Origin: Leifsonia sp. Root4
GTDB lineage: Bacteria; Actinomycetota; Actinomycetes; Actinomycetales; Microbacteriaceae
Assembly: GCF_001425085.1 (NCBI RefSeq)
Contig: NZ_LMDN01000001.1
Span: 1,080,550 to 1,144,549, forward strand
DNA length: 64,000 nucleotides
Direction of reading: 5' to 3'
In this document: positions 1 through 8,687 of the stretch, one piece after another
Position numbering within the stretch: the stretch's first letter is position 1
Layout: each line of letters begins with the position of its first letter
Notes under the pieces: generated by a model
Databases searched by the model: none
What the model saw: only the letters and a program-made list of their open reading frames with translations
What the model was told of the DNA's origin: nothing
Made by a program: the position numbers and the translations under genes

Positions 1-403
1 CGGAACGGTCGTTGTTGTACGCGGGACGCTCGCTGCGGCCACCGGCCGCGCGGTCGCCATACGCCGGGCGGTCGTTGCCACGCGCCGGACGGTCACCGCG
101 GTCGTTGTTGTAGGACGGGCGGTCGTTGCCGCGCGCCGGACGGTCGCCGTAAGCCGGGCGGTCGTTGCCGCGCTGCGGGCGGTCGCCGTAGGCGGGGCGC
201 TCGGAGCCACCGGCTGCGCGAGCGGCACGCTCGTCGGCGTTCCAGCGGTTCTTCTTGGGGGCGGCACCGGCCTCATCGGCGCGGAAGCCGCGGTGTCCCG
301 GGCTGCGGGCACCCTGCTTGGGGCCGCCCTTGGCGGCACCCTTTGCGTAGGACGGGTCGTAGTTCTTGGCCGTGCGGCCGGCAGAATTGTGGTTCTTGGG
401 CAT
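1..403 (-). CDS. N-terminal fragment of probable DEAD/DEAH-box RNA helicase (partial)
   Basis: The gene runs off the left edge; 134 codons are visible from an ATG at 403 preceded by AGGAA. The protein begins MPKNHNSAGRTAKNYDPSYA, then a Lys/Gly-rich stretch, an RWNADERAARAAG segment, and from about residue 65 a degenerate repeat built on GDRPARGND and RPAYGDRP, rich in Arg, Gly, Asp, Asn and Tyr. In Microbacteriaceae such basic, disordered N-terminal extensions precede DEAD-box helicases; that assignment rests on my memory of the family because no helicase motif is inside the window. The repeat region would be expected to bind RNA. It could instead belong to another RNA-binding protein. Confidence 0.5.
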   Translation of the reverse strand, partial: MPKNHNSAGRTAKNYDPSYAKGAAKGGPKQGARSPGHRGFRADEAGAAPKKNRWNADERAARAAGGSERPAYGDRPQRGNDRPAYGDRPARGNDRPSYNNDRGDRPARGNDRPAYGDRAAGGRSERPAYNNDRS

Positions 404-641
404 CGAAGATGTTCCTGGGTTGTGTTCGAGTACATGGCAGAACGACGCTGCGCCGGATGAGCGCATCGCAACTGAGAACCCGGGGAAGTCGTGACCGGGG
501 CCGTTCACATACATTGTGATTTTTCGCCAACAGAATTGTTGCGAAACCGGCCCACCAGACTTACAAACCCATCCGCATTACACATGCGGTGTCTAGAGCC
601 GACTTGTCTACGTTACAGTACGCCGCCTGAGAAGACGCCCT
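404..641. other. Intergenic region upstream of the helicase-like gene
   Basis: This is the untranslated or promoter region of the gene starting at 403. It holds a small perfect hairpin (CCGCAT at 573-578, ATGCGG at 584-589) and AT-richer sequence around 515-545. I see no convincing open reading frame and no clear promoter hexamers. A long leader would be usual for a cold-inducible helicase, but that is only a guess. Confidence 0.3.
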
Positions 642-687
642 GAATGACGGATGCCGCCCCACACGAGTGAGGCGGCATCCGTCATTC
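642..687 (-). terminator. Hairpin terminator downstream of tctA
   Basis: A perfect 17-bp inverted repeat (left arm 642-658, GAATGACGGATGCCGCC; right arm 671-687) with a 12-base loop begins 30 bases beyond the tctA stop. No long U-tract follows, as is common in high-GC actinobacteria. The stem contains the genome-typical word CGGATGCC. Confidence 0.7.
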
Positions 688-716
688 GACGAGCACGGGG
701 TTGACGAGCACGGGGC

Positions 717-2249
717 TTAGGCGTCGACCTTGTCCTCAGCCCGCTCAGACGAAGCAGCCGCCGCGCGGCGCGCCTTGCCGGGTGCGCGCAGCTTGGTGAG
801 GATCATCGGGCCCACCGCCATGAGCAGGGCGAACAGCAGAATGCCGATCGAGATGGGGCTCTCGAGCATGATGCCGAAGTTGCCCTGGCCGAGAGCCGAG
901 GTCTGCACGAGTGCCTTTTCGAACAGCGGGCCGAGCACGAGGCCGAGCACGAGCGGCGCGACGGGGAGGTCGATCTCCTTCATGACATAGCCGAGCAGAC
1001 CGAAGATCAGCACGAGCACAACACTGAACATGTTGTTGCTGACCGAGTATGCGCCGATGAAGCTCGTCAGCAGGATGATCGGGTAGAGGAAGCCGTAGGG
1101 AATACGGAGCATCTGCGCGAATACGGGCGCGAGCGGCAGGTTCAAGATCAGCAGCAGAACATTGCCGATGAAGAACGAGACGAGCAGTCCCCACACCAGC
1201 GTTGGCTGGGTCTCGAAGAGCAGCGGGCCCGGCTGAAGGCCGTACATCGTGAAGGCTCCGAGCAACACTGCCGTGGTTCCACCGCCGGGAATGCCGAGCG
1301 CGAGCGTCGGCACGAAGTTTGCGTTGGCTGCCGCGTTGTTGGCCGCCTCGGGTGCCGCGACACCTTCGATGGCGCCCTTGCCGAACACCTTCTTGTTCGG
1401 CGAGACCTTCTTCTCGATGCCGTAGGACATGAATGAGGCGAGGGTCGAGCCGGCGCCGGGGAGGATACCGAGCACGAAACCGATCCCGCTGCCGCGGAAG
1501 ATCGGACCGACGCTGCGCTTGAGCTCATTCCTGGTGATGACCATGTCTTTGAAGCGCGCCTTGATGGGGGCCGCTGCGCCGATGCGAATCTGGTGCAGCA
1601 CCTCGCCGACGGCGAAGATGCCGATCATGACCTCGACGAACGGGATGCCGCCGAGCAGATCGATGTTGCCGAAGGTGAAGCGGGCATCGCTGAAGCCGGT
1701 TGCGACTCCAACGGTGGAGATGAGCAGACCGGCTGCGGCCATCATGAGCCCGCGGGCCATCGATCCGCCGGCAAAGCTCACCACGATCACGAGTCCGAGA
1801 ATCATGATGGAGAGGTTCTCGACGGGCCCGAAATTGAGGGCGAGGTCTGCGAGCGGCGGTGCGAGCGCCATGAGCAACGCGAGCGAGATGATCGCGGCCA
1901 CGAACGAGCCGATCGCGCTGATCGCCAGCGCGGCGCCGGCTCTGCCCTTGCGAGCCATCTGATAGCCGTCAAGCGTTGTGACGACGCTGGCCGCTTCACC
2001 GGGTGTGGAAATGAGCACCGAGGTGATCGTTCCGCCGTATTGGGCGCCGTAGTAGATGCCGGCGAGCATGATGAGTGCGGTGACGGGCTCGAGAGTGAGC
2101 GTCAGAGGAATGAGGATGGCCACACCGGTCGTAGATCCCAGACCGGGCATGAGGCCAATGATGGTGCCGGCGAGCACACCGATGAAGCACCAGAGAACGT
2201 TCTCGGGCGTGAGCGCGGTCTGAAAACCGAGGATGAGATTGTCGAGCAT
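717..2249 (-). CDS. tctA: Tripartite tricarboxylate transporter large permease TctA
   Basis: Large membrane subunit (510 aa, about 12 membrane segments) of a TTT-type secondary carrier that imports carboxylates delivered by the binding protein TctC. The family's duplicated glycine-rich signatures are visible: GLMPGLGSTTG near residue 33 and GILPGAGSTLASF in the second half, with STPGEAASV and LGIPGGGTTAVLLGAF. It is the last gene of the tctCBA transcript, three bases after tctB, and is followed by a strong hairpin. Position beside the sugar-acid catabolic genes suggests that it imports the acid or lactone degraded by this cluster; the substrate cannot be read from sequence. Confidence 0.93.
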   Translation of the reverse strand: MLDNLILGFQTALTPENVLWCFIGVLAGTIIGLMPGLGSTTGVAILIPLTLTLEPVTALIMLAGIYYGAQYGGTITSVLISTPGEAASVVTTLDGYQMARKGRAGAALAISAIGSFVAAIISLALLMALAPPLADLALNFGPVENLSIMILGLVIVVSFAGGSMARGLMMAAAGLLISTVGVATGFSDARFTFGNIDLLGGIPFVEVMIGIFAVGEVLHQIRIGAAAPIKARFKDMVITRNELKRSVGPIFRGSGIGFVLGILPGAGSTLASFMSYGIEKKVSPNKKVFGKGAIEGVAAPEAANNAAANANFVPTLALGIPGGGTTAVLLGAFTMYGLQPGPLLFETQPTLVWGLLVSFFIGNVLLLILNLPLAPVFAQMLRIPYGFLYPIILLTSFIGAYSVSNNMFSVVLVLIFGLLGYVMKEIDLPVAPLVLGLVLGPLFEKALVQTSALGQGNFGIMLESPISIGILLFALLMAVGPMILTKLRAPGKARRAAAASSERAEDKVDA

Positions 2250-2252
2250 GGT

Positions 2253-2813
2253 TTAGAAGACTCCAAGCAGACCTTGGGGCAGCGGCACGCGCAGGAAGAC
2301 CCCGAAGATCAAATAGGCCACGCCGAGCGCGACAACCGAGACAAGGAGAGAAGACAGCCAGGCACGGCGCTCCACGAAGACCGCGATGGCCATGAGCATC
2401 AGGCCGAACGCGATGATGAAGCCGACGATGTTCACCATGAACAGGGTGGCGATCAGGATGCCGATGACGGCGACGAGCTGGCGATTACGCTGCTTCTGCG
2501 AACGCCCGAAGATGTCGATGTCGGGGTTGCCCTCGCTGTCGAGTTCGCTCTCGATGGCCTGGAAGGCCGTGGTGTCGAGTGTGAGTTCGGCGTCGCGGTG
2601 GGCGACAACCGATTGACGCCAGCGCTGGAAGATGTCGGTGAGGGCGAAGAGCATCATGAGCCCGCCGGCGAAGACGGGCATAAAACCGGGGCCAACACGA
2701 CCATCTTCGTCGAAGGCACCGTACCCGATGCCCGCGACGACGGCGGCCGCGCCGACGGCCGCCAGCACCGCGCTGAACGCGATGCCGGCGACCTTCAGAC
2801 GCGAGGATTCCAC
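2253..2813 (-). CDS. tctB: Tripartite tricarboxylate transporter small permease TctB
   Basis: Small membrane subunit (186 aa) with four predicted hydrophobic segments and a charged loop around residues 60-105, the usual TctB layout. It starts with GTG at 2813, sharing one base with the tctC stop (TAGTG), so translation is probably coupled. The N-terminal GYGAFDEDGRVGPGFMPVFAG stretch is typical: a glycine-rich PGFMP element between the first two membrane helices. TctB proteins are poorly conserved, so assignment relies strongly on size, topology and position between tctC and tctA. Confidence 0.88.
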   Translation of the reverse strand: MESSRLKVAGIAFSAVLAAVGAAAVVAGIGYGAFDEDGRVGPGFMPVFAGGLMMLFALTDIFQRWRQSVVAHRDAELTLDTTAFQAIESELDSEGNPDIDIFGRSQKQRNRQLVAVIGILIATLFMVNIVGFIIAFGLMLMAIAVFVERRAWLSSLLVSVVALGVAYLIFGVFLRVPLPQGLLGVF

Positions 2814-3793
2814 TACTTCAAGACCTTCGTGAGGTCGGCGTTGTTGCCCTCGAGGTAGCTGACGAAGTCGTCACCGTAGACGGCGTTGGCCTGCATGACA
2901 TTGCTCTCGATGTACTCGGCGTATGCGTCGGACTTCTCAAACTCCTTGGCGGCGTCGATCCAGAACTGCTTCGCCTCGTCGGTGATGCCGCCGGGCGCGA
3001 TGAAGCCGCGGAACTGCGCGAAGGCCACGTCGACGCCCTGCTCCTTGGCGGTGGGGATGTCTGCGAGCTGCTCGTAGTCGTAGCGCTCGTCTGAGAACGC
3101 GCAGAGAGCTTTGAGGTCGCCGCTCTCGAGCTGGCCGAGAACCTCACCCGGGTTGAGTGAGGCGATGTCGATCTGGCCGCCGAGCAGCGAGGCGAGCACC
3201 TCCGAGCCCGATTCGAACGGCACGCGGTCGAACTCGACGCCGGTGGCGTCTTCGACGAGGGTGAACACGATTTCGTCGAGGCTGGTTGCACCCGAGACCG
3301 CAGCGACGACGCGGTCCTTCTTTGCGGCGTCGACGACATCGGCGCAGGTCTCGAAGGGCGAGTCGGGGGCGACGACAAGGAGCGTGAAGTCGTCGCCGAG
3401 CTTCATGATGGGCGTGAAGCTCGTGTAGTCGAACTGCACGTCCTGGGTGAGGGGAAGCGCGAGCAGTGCGGTCTCGGCCGCGAGCAGGTAGTTGTCCTTG
3501 CCCTCTTGCGCCAGGAAGTGCGAGTAGCCGACCGCGCCGGAGCCGCCTTCGCGGTTTTCCACGGCGACGTTCACGCCGGTGACCGACTCGAGGCCTGCAG
3601 CGATTGCGCGACCGCTCAGGTCGCTGCCGCCGCCCGCGCTGAACGGAACGATCATGCGGGCGTCGCCCGAGGGCGTGAAACCGCCTTCTGCGCCTGCGCC
3701 GACGGATGGATTCTCGGCTGCGCTGCTGCAGCCGGTGAGGGCGAGCAGGGCTACCGCGCCGATCGCGGCGATTCTGGCCGTGGTTGACACCAT
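2813..3793 (-). CDS. tctC: Tripartite tricarboxylate transporter substrate-binding lipoprotein TctC
   Basis: Extracytoplasmic receptor of the TTT carrier (326 aa). I chose the ATG at 3793 rather than the in-frame start at 3817 because AAAGGAGA lies directly upstream and the signal peptide then starts correctly: MVSTTARIAAIGAVALLALTGC, lipobox LTGC, lipidated Cys22. The mature protein has the family features: MIVPFSAGGGSDLSGRAIA after the linker, ENREGGSGAVGY, and GGQIDIASLNPGEVLGQLESG. It heads the tctCBA transcript; a near-palindrome matching the putative GntR operator lies at 3869-3882, about 76 bases upstream of the start. Confidence 0.93.
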   Translation of the reverse strand: MVSTTARIAAIGAVALLALTGCSSAAENPSVGAGAEGGFTPSGDARMIVPFSAGGGSDLSGRAIAAGLESVTGVNVAVENREGGSGAVGYSHFLAQEGKDNYLLAAETALLALPLTQDVQFDYTSFTPIMKLGDDFTLLVVAPDSPFETCADVVDAAKKDRVVAAVSGATSLDEIVFTLVEDATGVEFDRVPFESGSEVLASLLGGQIDIASLNPGEVLGQLESGDLKALCAFSDERYDYEQLADIPTAKEQGVDVAFAQFRGFIAPGGITDEAKQFWIDAAKEFEKSDAYAEYIESNVMQANAVYGDDFVSYLEGNNADLTKVLK

Positions 3794-3868
3794 GTCTATC
3801 TCCTTTGATAAGTCCAAGCCGCCCTCGTGCTGTGTCGAGTGCCTGGCGCTAGGGGTACTTCAATCAAA

Positions 3869-3882
3869 GATCCTATCGGATC
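3869..3882. promoter_or_regulatory. Candidate GntR operator upstream of tctC
   Basis: GATCCTATCGGATC contains the core TCCTATCGGA that also occurs, nearly unchanged, upstream of the catabolic operon (11461-11491) and at the start of the local GntR gene. The arms GATCC/GGATC are perfectly complementary. Confidence 0.6.
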
Positions 3883-4021
3883 TACGACAGTCGTGTGCAA
3901 CGTTTTCAGCCGTCGGGGTGAACCCGCCGACTTCGTTACCGTTCGGTGATCAGATTCCGGATTGTGCGCTCGCCAGGCACCCCAACGATGTTCTCTGGCG
4001 ACGAGGAGCGGAATGCGCGGA

Positions 4022-4828
4022 TTAGGCGCGCAGCGCGAGCGCCTCGTCGACGACCTTCACAAAGTTGGCGGGGTCATGTGCGAATCGACCGAGGAAGAGC
4101 CCGTCGACACCGTGCAGCGTCTGCAGCAGCCCTGGACCAGCGCTGCCACCGTAGATCACCGAAACGGGGTGCTCGGCGGCATCCGGAATCGACTGCGCAC
4201 GCTCGGCGCGCAGGGTGTCCCGCACGGCCGTGACCACCCCGCTGACGTAGTCAGCGGCGGCCGGTTCGCTCGCACCGATGGCCCAGATGGGCTCGTAGGC
4301 GAGCACGAGTGCGGGCAGTTCGACGAGCGAGCCGCCGAGCGCGCTGAACACCTGCCTGCGGCAGAACTCTGCCGCCTCGGCAATCGAGGCCCGCTCCGGC
4401 TCGCCGATGCAGAGCAGGGGGGTGAGGCCGGCATCGAGGCTCACGCGCACCTTCTGCGCAATGACCTCGTCGCTTTCACCGAAGTGCTCGCGGCGTTCGG
4501 CGTGACCGATCTCGACGATTCCGACGCCCATCTCTGCGAGCAGGGCCGCGGAGACTTCGCCCGTGAGAGCGCCGTCGCCCCAGCTCACGGTTTGCGCGCC
4601 GACCATGACCCCGCGCGAACCGAGGCGCTCGAGCGCTGCCGGAATCAGCGGGAATGCGGGAATCACAAACGTCCTCACTCCCCCAGCCGTCAGCTCGGGG
4701 CGCTCGTCGATCGCCGTGGCGATGCCGTCGAGCCATGCCAGGGTCTGTGCCTGACCCATGTATGCCTTGGTGCTCGCACCGACGAAGCCGGGTGCATCAA
4801 CTCCGTCAGGCACTGAGCAGCCCGTCAT
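4022..4828 (-). CDS. Triosephosphate-isomerase-family enzyme, probable L-erythrulose-1-phosphate isomerase
   Basis: TIM-barrel isomerase (268 aa from the ATG at 4828). Catalytic residues of triosephosphate isomerase are present: Lys in GASTKAYMG, His in VEIGHAERREHFGE and Glu in LAYEPIWAIG; the phosphate-binding GGSAGPG is near the C-terminus. Paralogues next to RpiB-like and DAK-type genes act as LerI/EryH, interconverting L-erythrulose-1-phosphate and D-erythrulose-4-phosphate. Here the same three partners are in one operon, which supports that role over glycolytic TpiA. The start is uncertain: ATG 4852, ATG 4828 or GTG 4813 all overlap the upstream amidohydrolase stop. Genuine TPI activity on dihydroxyacetone phosphate from the PdxA-like enzyme is the main alternative. 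Confidence 0.8.
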   Translation of the reverse strand: MTGCSVPDGVDAPGFVGASTKAYMGQAQTLAWLDGIATAIDERPELTAGGVRTFVIPAFPLIPAALERLGSRGVMVGAQTVSWGDGALTGEVSAALLAEMGVGIVEIGHAERREHFGESDEVIAQKVRVSLDAGLTPLLCIGEPERASIAEAAEFCRRQVFSALGGSLVELPALVLAYEPIWAIGASEPAAADYVSGVVTAVRDTLRAERAQSIPDAAEHPVSVIYGGSAGPGLLQTLHGVDGLFLGRFAHDPANFVKVVDEALALRA

Positions 4829-5729
4829 CGAGGCGGTAGATGCGCACGGCATTGGAGAGGAACGCCGCGCGCTGCTCGGCGGGGCTCCAGCCGTCGGCGA
4901 TGGTCACGAAGCCGCCCATGATGTCGTCGTAGCTTCCCGTGAGGCCGTCGACCGGAAAGTTGCTCGCGAACATGATGCGCTCAGGGCCGAAGATCTCGGC
5001 GGTGCGCTCCACGATCTCGCGATTGTTCTCCGCCGACCAGGGCACGCCCGCGAGGCCGATGCCCGAGATCTTGATGGACACGTTGGGCGCGGCGGCGATG
5101 GCGGTGAGCGCTGCCGCCCAGCCTTGGATGCCCTCACGTGAGCGGTCGCTCGGCAGTGCCGTGTGGTTGATGATCATGGGCGTCTCGGGGTGGCGCTGCG
5201 CAAGCAGGAGTGCGTCGCCGAGGTGCCACCAGGCGGTCTGCAGCTCGAAGTCGAGACCGTGCTTGGCGAGCAGCGCGTAACCGGCCTGCCAGCGCGGGTC
5301 AGTGAGCAGGGTCGCGGTCTGCGATGCCAGAGCCGCGGATGCCGCCTGCCCCGGCTTGTGGCGAACGCCGCGCACCAGCGCAATGCCGGCCAGCTGCTCC
5401 AGCGTCTCGTCGACCGCGGGATCGTTGAGCGTCGCGGCGGCCACCGCGGCGTTCGGCAGGCCGAACCGCTCCGCGATGCCGCTCATATGGCGCATCTCGC
5501 CGACGGGGTCGGTGCTGTCCCACTCCGTCTCCATGGTGACGGTGCCGACGATGCGGTAGCCGGCGGCATCCGACAGCAGATCACTCGGAAGATAGTCTCG
5601 CTTGATCGACTCGTACGAGCCGTAGCGGAACGGGATGGCCGCCTCGGGGAGCAGCCAGGGGTTGCGGCCGAGCGATGGCTCCCAGAAGTGGTGGTGGGCA
5701 TCGACGATCCCGCCGGCGTAGCGCGTCAT
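4806..5729 (-). CDS. COG3618-type metal-dependent amidohydrolase, probable sugar lactonase
   Basis: TIM-barrel hydrolase of the amidohydrolase-2 family (307 aa), which includes L-fuconolactonase. Visible metal-site motifs are VDAHHHFWEP at residues 9-18, INHTALP in the middle, and MFASNFPVDG near the end. Family members open sugar-acid lactones in the cytoplasm, which fits an operon with an acid transporter and a sugar-acid-type dehydrogenase. The start overlaps the stop of the upstream MFS gene by ATGA. The specific lactone is not predictable; pyrone or dicarboxylate lactone hydrolysis remains possible. Confidence 0.78.
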   Translation of the reverse strand: MTRYAGGIVDAHHHFWEPSLGRNPWLLPEAAIPFRYGSYESIKRDYLPSDLLSDAAGYRIVGTVTMETEWDSTDPVGEMRHMSGIAERFGLPNAAVAAATLNDPAVDETLEQLAGIALVRGVRHKPGQAASAALASQTATLLTDPRWQAGYALLAKHGLDFELQTAWWHLGDALLLAQRHPETPMIINHTALPSDRSREGIQGWAAALTAIAAAPNVSIKISGIGLAGVPWSAENNREIVERTAEIFGPERIMFASNFPVDGLTGSYDDIMGGFVTIADGWSPAEQRAAFLSNAVRIYRLDDGLLSA

Positions 5730-7066
5730 CGTGCGACCGAGTCCTCTTCAGCCGGAACCGGCTTCTCGGCCGTGAGAGCCCCGCGGCGTGCGGCGGCGAG
5801 GGGCTTCTCAAAGTTGATGAGCAGCGAGCCGAGCAGGTAGACCGTGGCGCAGACGCCCAAGAAAACGAACGAACCGGCATAGCTTCCGCCGCTGGCGCCG
5901 ATGGCGAAACCCATGACGATCGGGGCGAGTGCTCCACCACCGGAGGAGGCGACGTTCATCACACCACCAACGGTGCCCACCTGCTTCTTGGGAGCGAGCC
6001 ACGCGGGAATCGCCCAGTAGAGCCCACCGAAGTTGATGAAGAACACAGCGGTGCTGAGCAGTGCCAGCGCAGTCGGGCCATCTGTCACGCCGGGGAGGGC
6101 GAAGATCGCGATCGCGGTGCCGAGCCCCGAGATGCCGAAGATGGTCTTCATCACGACGTTGAAGCGCGGGGTGGACTGGCGCCACTTGTCTGCGGTCATG
6201 CCCGCGACGAGCTGGCCGAGGACGCCCATCCCGTAGACGAGGAAGGTTCCCCAGCCGAGGCCGGCGAGGTCGAAACCGAGGGCGCTCGAGAGGTAGGAGG
6301 GAGTCCACGAGATGATGCCCCACCACACGGTGGCCCAGCCGAGACGGCCCAGCATGAGGCCCCAGAACGAGGTCGAGCGTGCATAGTCCGATGCCTTGGG
6401 CAGCGGGCCGCTGGCGGTGTCGACGGATGCGTCATCGCTCTGGATGTGGGCCAGCTCTGCCGCATTGACGCCCTTGTGCTGTGCAGGGCTGTCGCGCAGG
6501 TAGAAGAAATAGAGCGCGGCCACGAGCATGGTGACGGCACCGGTGATGATGAACGCCATGCGCCATCCGCCGAACACACCGATGAGCAGCGTCACGATGA
6601 GACCACCGACCGCCGAGCCGAATGGGCCGGCTGCGTCGACGAAGGTGGCGCCACGTGCGCGTTCCTTTGCGGGCAACCAGTTGGCGTTGAGCTTGGCTCC
6701 GGCGGGGAAGACGGGGGCTTCTGAGGCGCCGAGGCCCAGGCGGGTGAAGGTGAGGAACAGTCCGCTCGAGGCGAAGCCGGCGATGAGCTGGAAGAAACCC
6801 CAGATCACGCCAGCGCCACCGACGATCTTGCGGGGGCCGAATCGGTCGAGCAGCCAGCCGCCGGGAATCTGGAAGATGAGATAGGTCCAGAAGAAGGAGC
6901 CGAGCAGAACGCCCTGCATTTCGGGGCTCATCTGGAACTCTTCGGCGATGAAGGGCATTGCCACGGAAAGGGTTGCACGATCAATGAAGTTCAGAAGCAC
7001 CAAGATCCAGAGGATCGAGAAGATCTGAACGCGCACCCAGGTGCGCTTGGGGCGGAGGGATGACAT
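5726..7066 (-). CDS. MFS permease, anion:cation symporter (ACS) type
   Basis: Major facilitator of 446 residues with 12 expected membrane helices. The N-terminus LNFIDRATLSVAMPFIAEEFQ with IPGGWLLDRFGPRKI between helices 2 and 3 is typical of the anion:cation symporter branch that imports hexuronates, galactonate, tartrate or aromatic acids. It lies inside the catabolic operon, after a 120-base gap from the pdxA-like gene and overlapping the amidohydrolase by ATGA. A weaker operator-like site (7103-7112) and a partial hairpin (about 7130-7176) lie in the gap, so it may also have its own promoter. It gives the cluster a second uptake route beside tctABC. Confidence 0.87.
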   Translation of the reverse strand: MSSLRPKRTWVRVQIFSILWILVLLNFIDRATLSVAMPFIAEEFQMSPEMQGVLLGSFFWTYLIFQIPGGWLLDRFGPRKIVGGAGVIWGFFQLIAGFASSGLFLTFTRLGLGASEAPVFPAGAKLNANWLPAKERARGATFVDAAGPFGSAVGGLIVTLLIGVFGGWRMAFIITGAVTMLVAALYFFYLRDSPAQHKGVNAAELAHIQSDDASVDTASGPLPKASDYARSTSFWGLMLGRLGWATVWWGIISWTPSYLSSALGFDLAGLGWGTFLVYGMGVLGQLVAGMTADKWRQSTPRFNVVMKTIFGISGLGTAIAIFALPGVTDGPTALALLSTAVFFINFGGLYWAIPAWLAPKKQVGTVGGVMNVASSGGGALAPIVMGFAIGASGGSYAGSFVFLGVCATVYLLGSLLINFEKPLAAARRGALTAEKPVPAEEDSVAR

Positions 7067-7186
7067 GAAAACGCGTCCTTGCGGATTGAACGGGTTGTGA
7101 GGCCCGATAGAAATTTACTGCGGTAGAGGATTCGGGGCCAGCCACGAGCCAACGACGGCCGACCCCGAAAGCCTGGAGCGGAGCGC

Positions 7187-8179
7187 CTAAGCGCTCTGCA
7201 GCTTCTGATTGACGACGCCGACGGCGAGGTCGAAGGCGTGCTCGGTTGCACCGGTGCCGGCGATGCCCTTGCCGACAATGTCGAAGGCGGTGCCGTGCGC
7301 GGGCGTCGAGATGACGACCGGCAGGCCGCCCTGGATGGTGACGCCCTTGTCGAAGCCGATGAGCTTCATGGCGATCTGTCCCTGGTCGTGGTACATCGTG
7401 ACGATGCCGTCGAACTCGTTGCGCTTGGCGGCGAAGATGGTGTCAGACGGGAATGGGCCCTGCACGTTGATGCCCTGAGCCTGAGCTGCCTCGACACCCG
7501 GGGCGATCTCATCGATCTCTTCGCGGCCGAAGTTGCCGTTCTCGCCGCCGTGCGGGTTGAGCGCCGCGACACCGATGCGCGGTGCATCCAGGCCAGAACC
7601 CTTGAGTGTGAGGTTGAGCAGTTCGATCGCCGCGGTCACACGCGGCGCGGTGATGTTCTTGGCAACCTCAGACAGCGGAATGTGCGAGGTGACGCGAGCA
7701 GTGGTGAGGCCTTCGAGCACGTTGAGCTCGCTGGTGACACCGGTGTAGCCGAGCTCGTGTGCGAACCAGCGCAACTCGTCTTCGTGGTTCATGCCGGCCA
7801 GCTTGAGGCTGGTCTTGTTGAGCGGAGTGAACACGATGGCGTCGATCTCGCCGGCGTTGGCCATGGCGAGTGCACGGGTGAGCTGGTGGATGGCGCGCGC
7901 GCCGGCCTCAACGCTCACCTGTTGAGCCGGGATGGCCTCTGTGGGGCAGGAGTTGTCGTCGAGCAGCACAGCGAAGCCGACGGACGGTGCATCGGCGAGG
8001 GGCACCTCGACACCGGCGATGGCTGCGGCGGCGGCGAGCTCTGCGGCATCCGCCAGCACGAAGACGTCGGCGGTGGCCGTGGTCTCGGGGCGGGCGAGCA
8101 GCTTGGCCGCAAGCTCGGGGCCGATGCCTGCTGGGTCACCGAGGGTCAGCGCGATGCGGGGGCGGGGAGTTGCGGTCAT
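7187..8179 (-). CDS. PdxA2-type 4-phospho-sugar-acid dehydrogenase (decarboxylating)
   Basis: Member of the 4-hydroxythreonine-4-phosphate dehydrogenase family (330 aa), starting [18 protein letters not shown]. The three metal-binding histidines are seen in [29 protein letters not shown] and [18 protein letters not shown]. The last box with [18 protein letters not shown] is diagnostic. Outside vitamin B6 synthesis, PdxA2 enzymes oxidise and decarboxylate D-threonate-4-phosphate to dihydroxyacetone phosphate. The operon context points to that kind of catabolic use, but the DUF1537 kinase that normally supplies its substrate is not in this window. TphB-like cis-diol dehydrogenases are another branch of the same family. 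It overlaps the rpiB-like gene by ATGA. Confidence 0.85.
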   Translation of the reverse strand: MTATPRPRIALTLGDPAGIGPELAAKLLARPETTATADVFVLADAAELAAAAAIAGVEVPLADAPSVGFAVLLDDNSCPTEAIPAQQVSVEAGARAIHQLTRALAMANAGEIDAIVFTPLNKTSLKLAGMNHEDELRWFAHELGYTGVTSELNVLEGLTTARVTSHIPLSEVAKNITAPRVTAAIELLNLTLKGSGLDAPRIGVAALNPHGGENGNFGREEIDEIAPGVEAAQAQGINVQGPFPSDTIFAAKRNEFDGIVTMYHDQGQIAMKLIGFDKGVTIQGGLPVVISTPAHGTAFDIVGKGIAGTGATEHAFDLAVGVVNQKLQSA

Positions 8180-8643
8180 GATGCTGGCCTTTCGTAGCTC
8201 TCGATGACCTCGACCTTGTCGGCAGAGGCGGAGGTGGGGTCAAAGCGGTAGTCCAGCCATTCGCCGACGAGGCGCTTGGCGAGCTCGATGCCGATCACGC
8301 GCTGGCCCATGGTAAGCACCTGGGCGTTGTTGCTGAGCACGCTCCGCTCGACCGAGAAGGAGTCGTGGGCCGTGACGGCACGGATGCCTGGCACCTTGTT
8401 GGCGGCGATCGCGACGCCCAGCCCGGTGCCGCACACGAGCAGCGCACGGTCGGCGTCGCCGGCCTTCACCTGGCGGGCTGCGCTCACGGCAATGTGCGGG
8501 TAAGCGGTGTGGCCGGCGGCGTCAACGCCGACGTCGGTGACAGAGGCGACGCGGGGGTCTGCCTCGAGCAGAGCCCTGAAGGCCTCTTTGTATTCGTAGC
8601 CGGCGTCATCAGAGCCGATGACGATGCGGAGTGGTTCGGTCAT
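8176..8643 (-). CDS. RpiB/LacAB-family isomerase, probable D-erythrulose-4-phosphate isomerase
   Basis: RpiB-fold aldose-ketose isomerase of 155 residues, the normal length. The active-site cysteine lies in [20 protein letters not shown], followed by [25 protein letters not shown]. In erythritol and threitol catabolism of Brucella and Mycobacterium, RpiB paralogues (EryI, DerI) convert D-erythrulose-4-phosphate to D-erythrose-4-phosphate. The presence of the TIM-like and DAK-type partners makes that role likelier here than pentose metabolism. It sits 44 bases after the kinase gene and overlaps the pdxA-like gene by 4 bases. Confidence 0.83.
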   Translation of the reverse strand: MTEPLRIVIGSDDAGYEYKEAFRALLEADPRVASVTDVGVDAAGHTAYPHIAVSAARQVKAGDADRALLVCGTGLGVAIAANKVPGIRAVTAHDSFSVERSVLSNNAQVLTMGQRVIGIELAKRLVGEWLDYRFDPTSASADKVEVIESYERPAS

Positions 8644-8687
8644 TACTCTCTCTATTCTCTGCGAAGTGGGGTGGAGCGCTGCGTGGC

